Assembly (NCBI GenBank): GCA_902478645.1
Contig: CABSLV010000001.1
Coordinates: 33,910 to 97,909 of the forward strand
DNA from: an uncultured Flavobacteriales bacterium
GTDB lineage: Bacteria > Bacteroidota > Bacteroidia > Flavobacteriales > UBA1820
Reading direction: 5' to 3'
DNA length: 64,000 nt
The notes under the pieces were generated by a model. That model had not been told where the DNA came from, made no database searches, and worked only from the letters and a program-made list of their open reading frames with translations. Shown here one piece after another: positions 34,271 to 42,968 of the stretch. Position 1 is the first letter of the stretch; every line of letters begins with the position of its first letter. A program made the translations under genes and the position numbers.

Positions 34271-36142
34271 ATGGCACGCAAACGTTCCTTTTGGCAGCGC
34301 GCCAGGCTGCGCGCCGCATACCTCCGACGGATCCTCGCTTCTCCCCGGGAAGCCTTCCGCCGCTTCGGCATGTGGCGTTACCGGAACATGTCGCTTCGGC
34401 GGCTTATCCTGCTTTCCGCCGTGCTGGTCGGGCTGTTGGGCGGGATCAGTTCGGTCATCCTGAAAAACCTCACCCACCTCATCCAGCACTTCGTCGAAAA
34501 CACCCTGGTAGAGCAGATGGGCTTCAACGGGTTTTACTTCGCCTTCCCCATCGTCGGCATCACCCTCACCCTGTTGGTGATCCGCTACGTCATCCGCCGG
34601 GAAGTCGGGCACGGCATCCCGAACGTACTGTATTCCATCTCGCGGGGAAAATCCCTGCTGCCTTTCCGCTCCACCTATGCTTCGCTGATCACCGCCCCGC
34701 TCACCATCGGCTTCGGCGGATCGGTCGGGCTGGAAGGTCCGGCGGTGGGCACGGGCGCGGCCGTAGGGTCCAATTTCGCCCGCCTGCTCAACCTGGACGC
34801 CAAAACCCGCTCGTTGCTGCTGGGTTGCGGAACGGCCGCCGCCCTCTCGGCCATCTTCAAGGTCCCGATCACCGGCATCATCTTCGTGATCGAAGTCTTC
34901 GCCCTGGATCTGACCATGGCCTCGCTCATCCCGCTCATTCTGGCTTCGGCTACCGGCATTCTGGTCTCGTACGTCTTCATGGGGCAATCCCTCACCCTGG
35001 ATTTCCGCCAGGACGCATCGTTCCATCCGGGCAACATCCTCTACTACGTGCTCCTAGCCCTGTTCACCTCGTTGGCCTCGATCCACTTTACCCGCATCTA
35101 CTCCCGGGTGGGGAAATTCTTTGAAAACCGCCTGCACTCCCGCCTGACCCGCCTGCTACTGGGCGGACTCGGACTGGGCTGCCTGATCTACCTGATGCCG
35201 CCCCTCTACGGCGACGGCTACGCGACGATGAACAGCCTGCTGGCCGGCGACTTCGCCTCGGTCATCGACTTCTCGTGGGCGCACGGCTGGACGGACAACC
35301 CCTGGATGGCCGTGGTACTGCTGGTGGTGCTGCTGTACCTGAAGATGATCGCCACCACCGTTACCTTCGGCGCAGGAGGCGTAGGGGGCACTTTCGCACC
35401 GACGCTGTTCATGGGAGCCGTCGCAGGCCTGGCCTTTGCCCAGGCGGTCAATCTGGTCCATCCCGAAGCCGACCTCTCGCTGTCCAACTTTTCGCTGGTG
35501 GGCATGGCCGGGATGATGGCCGGGGTGATGCAGTCGCCCCTCTCGGCCGTATTCCTGATCGCGGAAACCACCGGAGGATACGTGCTGATCGCCCCGCTGA
35601 TGATCGTCTCGGCCCTCTCGTTCGTGATCACCAAATTCTACACCCCGTACAGCGTCTACACCGAAGAACTGGCCAAAAAAGGCGACCTGCCGGGACGCGA
35701 CAAGGACAAAGCCATCCTGCGCGAAATGGAACTCGACGAACTGATCGAGACCGATTTTGTCAAGATCCCGGTCGATGCCACCCTGGGCGAAGTGGTACAA
35801 AACGCCGTAGCGCGTTCCTCCCGCAACATCTTCCCCGTCGTCTCCCCACACAACCACCTGGTGGGCATCGTCCTGCTCGATGACCTGCGGCAGGTGATGT
35901 TCGACCCTTCGCTCTACACCAAACTCGGCGTGAGCGACCTGATGATCCAACCCCCGGCCGTGATCGACACCCAGACCGATACGATGGAAACCATCGCACA
36001 AAAATTCCAAAAGACCGGCGCCTGGAACCTTCCGGTGGTCGGCTACCACAACCGCTACGCAGGCTTTATCTCGCGCGGACGGATGCTTTCCGCCTATCGG
36101 CAGAAAGTAGTGGAAATGAGCCGAGACGCCGAACTCTTTTAA
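34271..36142 (+). CDS. ClC-family chloride channel/transporter with CBS domains
   Basis: A 623-residue polytopic protein. The ClC core (residues ~35-460) contains GSVGLEGPAV (~155, with the gating Glu of the GREGP motif kept, which points to a Cl-/H+ exchanger or gated channel), IFKVPITGIIFVIE (~200) and the ion-binding GGVGGTFAPTLFMG (~370). Two CBS domains follow (~490-545 and ~560-610) and may sense adenine nucleotides. The N-terminus is strongly basic (MARKRSFWQRARLRAAYLRR). The substrate anion and direction cannot be set from the sequence. Confidence 0.92.
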   Translation: MARKRSFWQRARLRAAYLRRILASPREAFRRFGMWRYRNMSLRRLILLSAVLVGLLGGISSVILKNLTHLIQHFVENTLVEQMGFNGFYFAFPIVGITLTLLVIRYVIRREVGHGIPNVLYSISRGKSLLPFRSTYASLITAPLTIGFGGSVGLEGPAVGTGAAVGSNFARLLNLDAKTRSLLLGCGTAAALSAIFKVPITGIIFVIEVFALDLTMASLIPLILASATGILVSYVFMGQSLTLDFRQDASFHPGNILYYVLLALFTSLASIHFTRIYSRVGKFFENRLHSRLTRLLLGGLGLGCLIYLMPPLYGDGYATMNSLLAGDFASVIDFSWAHGWTDNPWMAVVLLVVLLYLKMIATTVTFGAGGVGGTFAPTLFMGAVAGLAFAQAVNLVHPEADLSLSNFSLVGMAGMMAGVMQSPLSAVFLIAETTGGYVLIAPLMIVSALSFVITKFYTPYSVYTEELAKKGDLPGRDKDKAILREMELDELIETDFVKIPVDATLGEVVQNAVARSSRNIFPVVSPHNHLVGIVLLDDLRQVMFDPSLYTKLGVSDLMIQPPAVIDTQTDTMETIAQKFQKTGAWNLPVVGYHNRYAGFISRGRMLSAYRQKVVEMSRDAELF

Positions 36143-36245
36143 TCCTCCTTCCGTCTCCGGCCTTCAGCACAAAAAACTCCATCCCCCGAAAGCCCAAAAG
36201 CCTCCGGCAGGGGAACGAATCCTCAAAAAATACTGGAAAAAAACG

Positions 36246-36782
36246 TCAGCGGGATACGAAATCGAAGTACCGCCCGATGATGATCTTGAACCACGCGGAA
36301 TACTTCTGCGGAGAAGCCTCCATATCGGCCTTGAGTACCTCGGGAGAAATCCACCGCCAGTCGTCCACCTCCTGCGGGTTGCAGAGCGGCTCTCCGGAAA
36401 ATTCCCCCACCAGCACATGGTCGTATTCGTACTCCGTCAGGCCAGTGTCGAGCCCGGCGCGGTACACGAACGAAAAGACCTCCTGCAAGGGGACATCGAA
36501 GCCCATCTCCTCGCGCAGACGGCGATGAGCCGCCTCCAAGGTTGCCTCGCCGGGAGCCGGGTGGGAACAGCACGTATTGGTCCACAAGCTCTGCGAATGG
36601 TACTTGGTCGCTGCCCGCCGTTGAAGCATGATCTCGCCCCGGGGAGAAAACACGATGACCGAAAACGCCCGATGCAGGCACCCGCCGTTGCGGTGAGCCT
36701 CCATCTTTTCCATCGTGCCCAGCGGAGCGTCGTTTTCGTCTACCAGTACGACCAGGGATTTTTCTTCTTCCGTTTGTTTCAC
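36246..36782 (-). CDS. idi: Isopentenyl-diphosphate delta-isomerase, type I
   Basis: Idi interconverts IPP and DMAPP. The 178-residue Nudix-fold product shows LHRAFSVIVFSPRGEIMLQRRA, the catalytic Cys in TNTCCSHP (~residue 70), the Nudix-like AHRRLREEMGF (~87) and the catalytic Glu in LTEYEYDHV (~118), so all key residues are present. It is seven bases after gpsA on the same strand and thus probably in one operon. With dxs elsewhere in the window it points to the MEP pathway. Confidence 0.94.
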   Translation of the reverse strand: MKQTEEEKSLVVLVDENDAPLGTMEKMEAHRNGGCLHRAFSVIVFSPRGEIMLQRRAATKYHSQSLWTNTCCSHPAPGEATLEAAHRRLREEMGFDVPLQEVFSFVYRAGLDTGLTEYEYDHVLVGEFSGEPLCNPQEVDDWRWISPEVLKADMEASPQKYSAWFKIIIGRYFDFVSR

Positions 36783-36789
36783 AGCAGGA

Positions 36790-37791
36790 TCAATCGAGAT
36801 AAGCCGTCAGTTTTTTGAATTCGTCGCGCCGATCTTTCCCTTGGTAAAGGATCGCGTACACCGCCTCGACGATCGGCATGCGGATATCGTGTTGCTGAAT
36901 GAGCTGCATCACCCCGTAAGTAGCGTAATATCCCTCGGCCACCATATTCATTTCGAGCATGGCCGACTTGACGGTGTATCCCTTGCCGATCATCGTGCCG
37001 AACATTCGGTTGCGGCTGAAATAACTGTAACCGGTGACCAGCAAGTCGCCCAGATAGGCCGAATCCATGATGTTGCGCCCCTCCATCGGATAGACCACCG
37101 ACATGAAATTGTCCATCTCCCGGATGGCATTGGACATGAGTACCGCTTGAAAATTGTCCCCGTAATTCAGCCCATGGGCTATCCCGGCTGCCACCGCGTA
37201 GATATTCTTGAGCACGGCGGCGTATTCCACCCCGATCACATCGCGGGAGAGCTTGCAACGGATGTACGGCCCATTGAGATACGAGGCCATGTTCTCGGCG
37301 ATGGGTTGGTTTTGACAGGCGACCGTCAGGTACGAGAGGTGTTCCATCGCCACTTCCTCGGCATGGCAAGGACCGGTGATGGCTCCGATACGACCGGGAG
37401 CTATCTTGAAACGCTTGGAGAGATACTGCCCCATCACGATGTTTTTCTCGGGGAGAAGCCCCTTGATGGCCGAAAAAAGGATCTTGCCTTTCATCGGGAC
37501 CTTCATCCCGCGGATCTCCTTGGAGAAAAATGCGGAAGGGATCGCAAAGATGACCGTGTAGGCATTTTCGACCACCTCGTTGATGTTGCTGCTGATGCAC
37601 AACTTCGAAGTGTCGAACTCCACGGCCGAAAGGTAATTGGGATTGTGATGCTCGCGCCGCAGGTAGTCCGCCGACGATTCCGAACGGATGTACCACCCCA
37701 CGCGATCCATATTTTCACACAGCATCTTGACGATGGCCGTTGCCCAACTGCCACCGCCCACGACTGCTACCTTGTAGTTATTTTCGTCCAT
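36790..37791 (-). CDS. gpsA: Glycerol-3-phosphate dehydrogenase [NAD(P)+]
   Basis: GpsA reduces dihydroxyacetone phosphate to sn-glycerol 3-phosphate for phospholipids. The 333-residue product has the nucleotide-binding VAVVGGGSWATA (residues 8-19), FSAIKGL (~110), GPCHAEEV (~143) and the catalytic Lys in EYAAVLKNIYAVAAGIAHGL (~195). ATG 37791 is 28 bases after a clear -7 element that overlaps the next upstream Met, so that longer start is excluded. It leads the gpsA-idi operon. Confidence 0.95.
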   Translation of the reverse strand: MDENNYKVAVVGGGSWATAIVKMLCENMDRVGWYIRSESSADYLRREHHNPNYLSAVEFDTSKLCISSNINEVVENAYTVIFAIPSAFFSKEIRGMKVPMKGKILFSAIKGLLPEKNIVMGQYLSKRFKIAPGRIGAITGPCHAEEVAMEHLSYLTVACQNQPIAENMASYLNGPYIRCKLSRDVIGVEYAAVLKNIYAVAAGIAHGLNYGDNFQAVLMSNAIREMDNFMSVVYPMEGRNIMDSAYLGDLLVTGYSYFSRNRMFGTMIGKGYTVKSAMLEMNMVAEGYYATYGVMQLIQQHDIRMPIVEAVYAILYQGKDRRDEFKKLTAYLD

Positions 37792-37818
37792 AATTGTTGC
37801 AGGGCGATCCCTGCTTTG

Positions 37819-37826
37819 CAAAGGTA
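37819..37826 (-). promoter_or_regulatory. Promoter -7 element of the gpsA-idi operon
   Basis: TACCTTTG on the minus strand, 28 bases before ATG 37791. Confidence 0.62.
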
Positions 37827-37954
37827 GCCTTTTTACCTCGCCCGGGCAAGCCCTGCGAAAATTCCTCTTTTTTTGCCCTCCCGACCTATTGCCGAGGACA
37901 CAACAGCCACCGCCAAGCCTTATCCCTGCCCAGCCCTTGCACCCAAAAATAGCG

Positions 37955-37992
37955 AAAAAACGCCGCAGCGCTACCCGCGCTGCGGCGTTTTT
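37955..37992. terminator. Terminator after tRNA-Arg
   Basis: AAACGCCGCAGCGC (37958-37971) and GCGCTGCGGCGTTT (37977-37990) form a perfect 14-bp stem around five bases, with A-rich and T-rich flanks, directly downstream of the minus-strand tRNA. Confidence 0.85.
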
Positions 37993-37993
37993 G

Positions 37994-38065
37994 TACCCCC
38001 GGAAGGAATCGAACCTTCATCAATGGTACCGGAAACCATCATTCTATCCGTTGAACTACGGAGGC
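37994..38065 (-). tRNA. tRNA-Arg, anticodon CCG
   Basis: A 72-base tRNA on the minus strand. The acceptor GCCTCCG pairs with CGGGGGT (including G-T pairs), the anticodon stem ATGGT/ACCAT encloses TTCCGGT with anticodon CCG (reads CGG), and the T arm is GAAGG TTCGATT CCTTC. The discriminator is A; CCA is not encoded. A promoter lies upstream and a terminator downstream. Confidence 0.95.
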
Positions 38066-38075
38066 AATACCGGGA

Positions 38076-38107
38076 CAAAGATACATTTTTTTCCCCTTAC
38101 AACGCAA
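38076..38107 (-). promoter_or_regulatory. Promoter of tRNA-Arg
   Basis: TATCTTTG (38076-38083) and a TTG (38105-38107) spaced by 21 bases on the minus strand, about 10 bases before the tRNA. Confidence 0.65.
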
Positions 38108-38208
38108 GGGGTATTTTCCCCCGGGGAAAAAAGCAAACCTTTTGCCTGTCGGGACCGAGCGGACCGAGCCTTAATTTGCGTACATTTACTCCAAAAGCAA
38201 CGACCGCC

Positions 38209-38856
38209 ATGAAACCCCGTGAAAAATTCGTCAGCTGCGGCCCGGAAAGCCTCTCGGACCAGGAGCTCCTCGCCATCCTGATCGGCTCGGGCACCACTGG
38301 CCTGTCCGCCCACCAGATCGCCGCCGGACTCCTGGACTATACCTCGGGCAGCCTCGCGCGCATTGCCGCCATGAGCCCCGGCGAACTATGCTCGGTCAAA
38401 GGCATCGGCCAGGCCACCGCCATCGAGATCGGAGCCTGCTTCGAGATCGCCCGCCGCGCCGCCCGGGAAACGAACGAAGCCCCCGTGATCCGCACCGCGC
38501 AGGACGTATTCACCGCCCTCGAGCCCGAAATGCGCCATCTGGACCACGAAGAGTTCTGGGTCCTCCACCTCGCCCCTTCCGGGAAAATCCTGATGCGCCA
38601 ACGGGTAAGCCAAGGCGGTTTCAGCGCCGCCGCCATCGACCAGCGCATGATCTTCCGCCGGGCATACGCCTTGGGCAGCGAAGCCATCGTCCTGTGCCAC
38701 AACCACCCCTCCGGATCGCTCTCCGTATCGCCCCAGGACATTCGCGCCACGCAAGAGATCCACAGCGCCTGCCGCCTGCTGGGCTTCCGCCTGGCGGATC
38801 ACGTCATTTTCGTCCCCGGAGGATACATCAGCCTGGCCGAAAGAGGACTTTTGTAA
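38209..38856 (+). CDS. radC: RadC-family JAB/JAMM protein
   Basis: The 215-residue product has an N-terminal helix-hairpin-helix region (ELLAILIGSG, LCSVKGIGQATAIEIGA, residues ~20-85) and a C-terminal JAB/JAMM metalloprotease-like domain with the zinc motif HNHPSGSLSVSPQD (~residue 165) and the upstream Glu. RadC was named for DNA repair, but its true activity is not settled; related proteins are often near mobile DNA. ATG 38209 gives the family start MKPREK, and the open frame further upstream crosses the tRNA-Arg region and is spurious. Confidence 0.9.
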   Translation: MKPREKFVSCGPESLSDQELLAILIGSGTTGLSAHQIAAGLLDYTSGSLARIAAMSPGELCSVKGIGQATAIEIGACFEIARRAARETNEAPVIRTAQDVFTALEPEMRHLDHEEFWVLHLAPSGKILMRQRVSQGGFSAAAIDQRMIFRRAYALGSEAIVLCHNHPSGSLSVSPQDIRATQEIHSACRLLGFRLADHVIFVPGGYISLAERGLL

Positions 38857-38888
38857 ACACCCCCGCCAAAGAATCCCCGAACAAAGCC

Positions 38889-39311
38889 ATGATAGATTTT
38901 ACTTCTTTGTACAAAAAGGTCGATGAATTGGTCGATGCAAACGATTTCGAACCGGCCTTGACTCTCGTGCGCGATGCCGCTCACCGGATCCTGGAGGGGG
39001 GAAAATTACCTGTTTCTAAAGAAGAAATAGAACGCTTTCTAACAGAAGCAGATTCTGCAATGGACAGGGCAGAAAACAGTCAGCGAGGTGCATTTTGGAG
39101 CCATGAACTTGATATTTTATCGAATGATATTACTATGACGGGATTAAGAATCATTCGTAAGCATAACATACAGGATATAAAGATTAGGATATCATATGTA
39201 CGTGTAGCTTGTATTATTGAAAAGGATCCGGAAAAATTAGCGGCCTTGCACAAAGAGTTCGACGAGTTGTCGGCTTTGTATGCCGCACAGTCCCGCCACA
39301 AGAAGCTGTGA
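38889..39311 (+). CDS. Small protein of unknown function with GC-mosaic gene
   Basis: The 140-residue product (MIDFTSLYKKVDELVDANDF...) is charged and almost entirely helical in pattern, with no signal peptide, membrane segment or motif I recognise. A helical unit at residues ~5-40 (VDELVDANDFEPALTLVRDAAHRIL, cited in part) resembles a TPR-like pair. The codons for residues ~38-117 (39001-39240) are about 35% G+C by my count, while both ends are about 58-65%, so the centre may have been replaced by foreign or unselected DNA without breaking the frame. It follows radC by 32 bases. Confidence 0.65.
   Translation: MIDFTSLYKKVDELVDANDFEPALTLVRDAAHRILEGGKLPVSKEEIERFLTEADSAMDRAENSQRGAFWSHELDILSNDITMTGLRIIRKHNIQDIKIRISYVRVACIIEKDPEKLAALHKEFDELSALYAAQSRHKKL
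39001..39240 (+). other. AT-rich patch inside the orphan gene
   Basis: By direct count 84 of 240 bases are G or C (35%), against 39/60 in the preceding line and 35/60 in the following line. The edges are abrupt and the frame stays open. Confidence 0.8.
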
Positions 39312-39329
39312 AGGGCTTTCTTTCCCGGA

Positions 39330-39364
39330 AAAAGAGCCGCACTCCGACGGAGTGCGGCTCTTTT
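39330..39364. terminator. Bidirectional terminator between the orphan gene and trmB
   Basis: AAAGAGCCGCACTCCG is followed after one base by its reverse complement and a T run; the functional hairpin is AAAGAGCCGCACT with AGTGCGGCTCTTT and a small loop. It lies at a convergent junction. Confidence 0.85.
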
Positions 39365-39410
39365 ATGTCCCTTCCCGACAAACCGGGATACCTCCCTGAA
39401 AAAAACGCCC

Positions 39411-40088
39411 TCAACGTTTCAAACGGAAACGGATGTAGGTAATGGGCGTTTGGGTTTCGAGGTATTTCTTTTCGTAGAAAGTCTGGATGGTCTTGAGCTC
39501 CTCGGGGGCATTGTCGTCGCGGTACAGGTCGTGCTGGGCGTAGAGCACCTCATGTCCCAAGCCGTGAAGCAAACCCAAAGTATAGCCATGCAGGAAAGCC
39601 GAATCGGTCTTCAGGTGAATCAACCCGTCTTTCTTGAGGATCCGGGTGTATTTCTCCAGGAAACCTTCGCCGGTAAGCCGATGCTTGGTCCGGCGGTATT
39701 TGATCTGCGGGTCGGGGAACGTGATCCAGATCTCGTCCACTTCGTCCGGAGCGAAACACTGGTCGATCAACTCGATCTGCGTGCGCAGAAACCCGGCGTT
39801 GGGCATCCCTTCCTCGGTAACCGTCTTGGCGCCCCGCCACAGACGGGCACCCTTGATGTCCACCCCGATGAAGTTCTTTTCCGGATGGCGCCGCGCCAGT
39901 CCGACGGTATATTCCCCCTTGCCGCATCCCAACTCCAGGACAATGGGATGGTCGTTGCCGAAAAATTCCTCCCGCCAATGCCCCCTCAACGGGAAATTCC
40001 CTTCGAGCAATTCCTCCCGCGAAGGCTGCAGCAGCCGCGAGAAAGTTTCATTTTCCTGAAAACGCTTTAGTTTGTGTTTGCTTCCCAT
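39411..40088 (-). CDS. trmB: tRNA (guanine-N7-)-methyltransferase
   Basis: TrmB makes m7G46 in the tRNA variable loop using S-adenosylmethionine. The 225-residue product starts MGSKHKLKRFQE, has the SAM-binding LELGCGKGEYTVGLA (~residue 52), FIGVDIKGARLWRGA (~75) and the tRNA-binding ITFPDPQIKYRRTKHRL (~125), with DGLIHLKTDS later. ATG 40088 was used; a TTG two codons upstream is less likely. It lies 24 bases after the ABC permease gene and is probably expressed with it. Confidence 0.95.
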   Translation of the reverse strand: MGSKHKLKRFQENETFSRLLQPSREELLEGNFPLRGHWREEFFGNDHPIVLELGCGKGEYTVGLARRHPEKNFIGVDIKGARLWRGAKTVTEEGMPNAGFLRTQIELIDQCFAPDEVDEIWITFPDPQIKYRRTKHRLTGEGFLEKYTRILKKDGLIHLKTDSAFLHGYTLGLLHGLGHEVLYAQHDLYRDDNAPEELKTIQTFYEKKYLETQTPITYIRFRLKR

Positions 40089-40112
40089 CGACAAAAAATA
40101 TTGTACTGCTTT

Positions 40113-41372
40113 TTACTGCCCGGAACGGATCGCCTCCACTGGATCCATCCGCGCTCCCATGTACGCCGGCATGATCCCGGCCAAAAGACCGATCACCGCC
40201 GAAATCACCACCCCGATGTTGATGTTGGTCAGCGAGAGGTAAAACTCCATCCCCGAGAGGGCCTCGGCCGCCGCCATTGCCCCCCATACCATCAGGATAC
40301 CGATCAACCCGCCGATCAGCGAGAGGAATACCGCCTCGAAAACGAACTGAAGGAGGATAAAACTGTTCTTGGCACCCAAAGCTTTTTGGATACCGATCTG
40401 ATTGGTCCGCTCGCGCACGCTCACGAACATGATGTTGGCGATACCGAACCCGCCCACCAGCATCGAAAAACCGCCGATGATAAAGCCCGCCAGGTTGAGC
40501 ATCGAGTACAGCGGCGCAAAGGTATTGGCGATCACCGAAGGAACGTTCAACTCAAAATTGTCCTTGGCATCGGGTGCCAGGCGGCGGATCGAACGCATGT
40601 GCCCGCGCAACTCACTCAAGAACTCGTCCATGTCGGCCTTCTGCGCATCCGTAGGATTGACGATCAGGTTACCCCCCGAACGGTTGGTGATAGGGGTGTA
40701 CTTGCGGTAGAAATTGACCGGAATAAAGACCCTGTTGTCCTTCGAAACCCCGAACATCTGCTCGCCCTCCTTTTCCAGCGTGCCGATAATGCGCAGTTTC
40801 TGCCCCCGGTAGAGGATCGTTTTGCCCAAAGCCTGTTCGTCCGAACCGAAACTGTTGGTATAGATATCGTAACCCACCACCGCCACCGGCGTCCCCGCCG
40901 CGCTTTCCACCGGTGAAAAGAAACGGCCCTGGGTTATCTTCATCTGCTCGATGTTTTCATATTCCTGGGAGACCGCCAGGATCTGAAAATCGGTAATATT
41001 CTCGTTGTTTATTTTTATCTGGCCATACCCCTGCAGGTAAAAAGCGATCCGATCCGCGATGTCGGGCAACTGACGGCGCAGCGCAGCGGCCTCTTCCAAG
41101 GTAGGATAAGGCCGTTTCTGAATGTCCCACCATTCGGCGTTCATCACCATCCCCCAGGGCCACTTGTCGATATAGACCACCTCGGCCCCCATCGAAGCCA
41201 AGTCATCGTCCACATTTTTCTTGAGCGAATCCACCGCAGCCAGCACCGTAATGATGCAGAAAATACCGATGCTGATCCCCAACAAGGACAACAACGTACG
41301 CAACTTGTTCTTCACCAGGGCATCCCAGGCGAACTTTACGCTCTCGGTAAACAGGATGATCGATTTTCGCAT
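40113..41372 (-). CDS. MacB/FtsX-type ABC transporter permease
   Basis: The 419-residue product has a cytoplasmic start, a first transmembrane helix at ~24-44 (RTLLSLLGISIGIFCIITVLAAV), a large periplasmic domain (~50-285) and three C-terminal helices (~297-325, 345-370 and 380-405), ending in GARMDPVEAIRSG as in MacB-type permeases. No ATPase is encoded next to it, so it must use one from elsewhere. The likely start is ATG 41372 (MRKSIILF); the frame continues upstream through the tandem repeats, which carry the promoter and are therefore not coding. The substrate is unknown. Confidence 0.9.
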   Translation of the reverse strand: MRKSIILFTESVKFAWDALVKNKLRTLLSLLGISIGIFCIITVLAAVDSLKKNVDDDLASMGAEVVYIDKWPWGMVMNAEWWDIQKRPYPTLEEAAALRRQLPDIADRIAFYLQGYGQIKINNENITDFQILAVSQEYENIEQMKITQGRFFSPVESAAGTPVAVVGYDIYTNSFGSDEQALGKTILYRGQKLRIIGTLEKEGEQMFGVSKDNRVFIPVNFYRKYTPITNRSGGNLIVNPTDAQKADMDEFLSELRGHMRSIRRLAPDAKDNFELNVPSVIANTFAPLYSMLNLAGFIIGGFSMLVGGFGIANIMFVSVRERTNQIGIQKALGAKNSFILLQFVFEAVFLSLIGGLIGILMVWGAMAAAEALSGMEFYLSLTNINIGVVISAVIGLLAGIMPAYMGARMDPVEAIRSGQ

Positions 41373-41403
41373 GGCTCTTTCTCGATTTCGCAATAGCCGC
41401 TGA

Positions 41404-41411
41404 CAAAGATA
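41404..41411 (-). promoter_or_regulatory. Promoter -7 element of the ABC permease gene, inside the repeat
   Basis: TATCTTTG on the minus strand at the end of the gene-proximal repeat unit, 32 bases before ATG 41372. Confidence 0.6.
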
Positions 41412-41615
41412 GTGAAAGCCGAGGGCAAAGCCGCGAGGGAAAACGAAGTTTTTCCTCAGAGGATTTGCCGAGGCGCATCCTGTCTTATGAAAAGATAGTG
41501 AAAGCCGAGGGCAAAGCCGCGAGGGAAAACGAAGTTTTTCCTCAGAGGATTTGCCGAAGCGCATCCTGTCTTATGAAAAGACAGTGAAAGCCGAGCGCAA
41601 AGACGAGGGGGAGAA
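41404..41615 (-). repeat. Tandem 86-bp promoter-bearing repeats upstream of the ABC permease gene
   Basis: Two full units (starting at 41405 and 41491, period 86) and a partial third (from 41577). Read on the minus strand each runs from CATAAGACAGGATGCGC through GAGGAAAAACTTCG to CGGCTTTCACTATCTTT. Only the unit nearest the gene ends in TATCTTTG; the next ends TATCTTTTC. The element matches the repeat at 12464-12635 almost base for base. The rest of the 366-base gap up to 41738 holds the wecC promoter and little else. Confidence 0.88.
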
Positions 41616-41704
41616 CGAATATCAAAAAACAACCCGAACCCACACCACGACACACCACCCCGCAATTCCTACTCCCTGAAATCCATCCAAGACCGGATTT
41701 TGCG

Positions 41705-41712
41705 TACCTTTG
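41705..41712 (+). promoter_or_regulatory. Promoter -7 element of wecC
   Basis: TACCTTTG, 26 bases before ATG 41739. Confidence 0.6.
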
Positions 41713-41738
41713 CAAGAAACAAACCCATCATTCGGACA

Positions 41739-42941
41739 ATGAATACCTTGTTTTTAGGACTGGGATACATCGGACTGCCCACGGCCGCCGTAGCCGCCAG
41801 CCGGGGATTGCAAGTAACCGGCGTGGATGTCAACCCCACTGTGGTAGAAACCATCAACCGCGGGGAAATCCACATTGTCGAACCCGGACTGCGGCAAGTC
41901 GTGCACCAGGCCGTCGCCGAAGGTCGCCTGCGCGCCACCACCACCCCGGTAGTGAGCGACGTTTACCTGGTCGTCGTTCCCACCCCCTTCAAAGGCAATC
42001 ACGAACCGGACATCTCGTACGTGGAGGCCGCCACCCGCTCGGTCATTCCCCTGCTCAAGGAAGACGACCTGTTTATCATCGAATCGACCTCACCGGTAGG
42101 AACCACCGACAAGATGGCTCACCTTATCTTCGAACACCGTCCCGAACTGCAAGGCAAACTCCACATCGCCTACTGCCCCGAACGCGTGCTGCCCGGAAAC
42201 GTCCTGTACGAACTGGTGCACAACGACCGGGTGATCGGCGGCATCGACCCGGCCTCGACCGAAAAAGCCGTCGCTTTTTACTCCCGGTTCGTCGAAGGCC
42301 AGTTGCACCGCACCAATGCCAAAACGGCCGAAATGTGCAAACTGACCGAAAACTCCTCACGAGACGTGCAGATCGCCTTTGCCAACGAACTCTCGCTCAT
42401 CTGCGACAAAGCCGGCATCAACGTCTGGGAACTCATCGCCCTGGCCAACAAACACCCTCGCGTAAACATCCTCCAGCCCGGTAGCGGCGTAGGCGGGCAC
42501 TGCATCGCGGTGGACCCGTATTTCATCACGGCGGACTTTCCGGTCGAATCCCAACTCATCGCCAAATCGCGCGAGATCAACAACTACAAAGCCTTCTGGT
42601 GCGCCGACAAAACCAAGCGCGCCATCGAGGACTTTACCTTGAAAAACGGCCGCAAACCCCGCGTCGCCCTGATGGGACTGGCCTTCAAACCCAATATCGA
42701 CGACCTGCGCGAAAGCCCTGCCAAATACATCGTCTCCAAGGTCATGGAAGGCGAAGACGCCGACTACATGATCGTCGAACCCAACATCACGGAACACAAG
42801 GTCTTCAAGCTCACGGATTACCAAGAGGCTTATCAGCAGGCCGACATCGTCGCCTTCCTGGTCGCCCACGATCCGTTCAAAACCCTGCCCTACGACCCCG
42901 GGAAAATCATCCTGGACTTCTGCGGCATCTTCAAGAAATAA
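41739..42941 (+). CDS. wecC: UDP-N-acetyl-D-mannosamine dehydrogenase
   Basis: This NAD-dependent enzyme oxidises UDP-ManNAc to UDP-ManNAcA. The 400-residue product has the Rossmann motif FLGLGYIGLPTA (residues 4-15), STSPVGTT (~117), CPERVLPG (~145), the catalytic Cys in GSGVGGHCIAVDP (~255) and GLAFKPNIDDLRESPA (~310), the signatures of the UDP-glucose/ManNAc dehydrogenase family. The pairing with wecB next door supports the ManNAc assignment. It opens the polysaccharide locus and has its own promoter. Confidence 0.93.
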   Translation: MNTLFLGLGYIGLPTAAVAASRGLQVTGVDVNPTVVETINRGEIHIVEPGLRQVVHQAVAEGRLRATTTPVVSDVYLVVVPTPFKGNHEPDISYVEAATRSVIPLLKEDDLFIIESTSPVGTTDKMAHLIFEHRPELQGKLHIAYCPERVLPGNVLYELVHNDRVIGGIDPASTEKAVAFYSRFVEGQLHRTNAKTAEMCKLTENSSRDVQIAFANELSLICDKAGINVWELIALANKHPRVNILQPGSGVGGHCIAVDPYFITADFPVESQLIAKSREINNYKAFWCADKTKRAIEDFTLKNGRKPRVALMGLAFKPNIDDLRESPAKYIVSKVMEGEDADYMIVEPNITEHKVFKLTDYQEAYQQADIVAFLVAHDPFKTLPYDPGKIILDFCGIFKK

Positions 42942-42968
42942 CCCTCCCCTTCCCTAACCAACCCTGCC

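Noticed and set aside
41456..41665. Minus-strand open frame and N-terminal extension of the ABC permease in the repeats
   Set aside because: The units hold the promoter of the permease gene, so the extension would be upstream of the transcription start; the family start is MRKSIILF at 41372.
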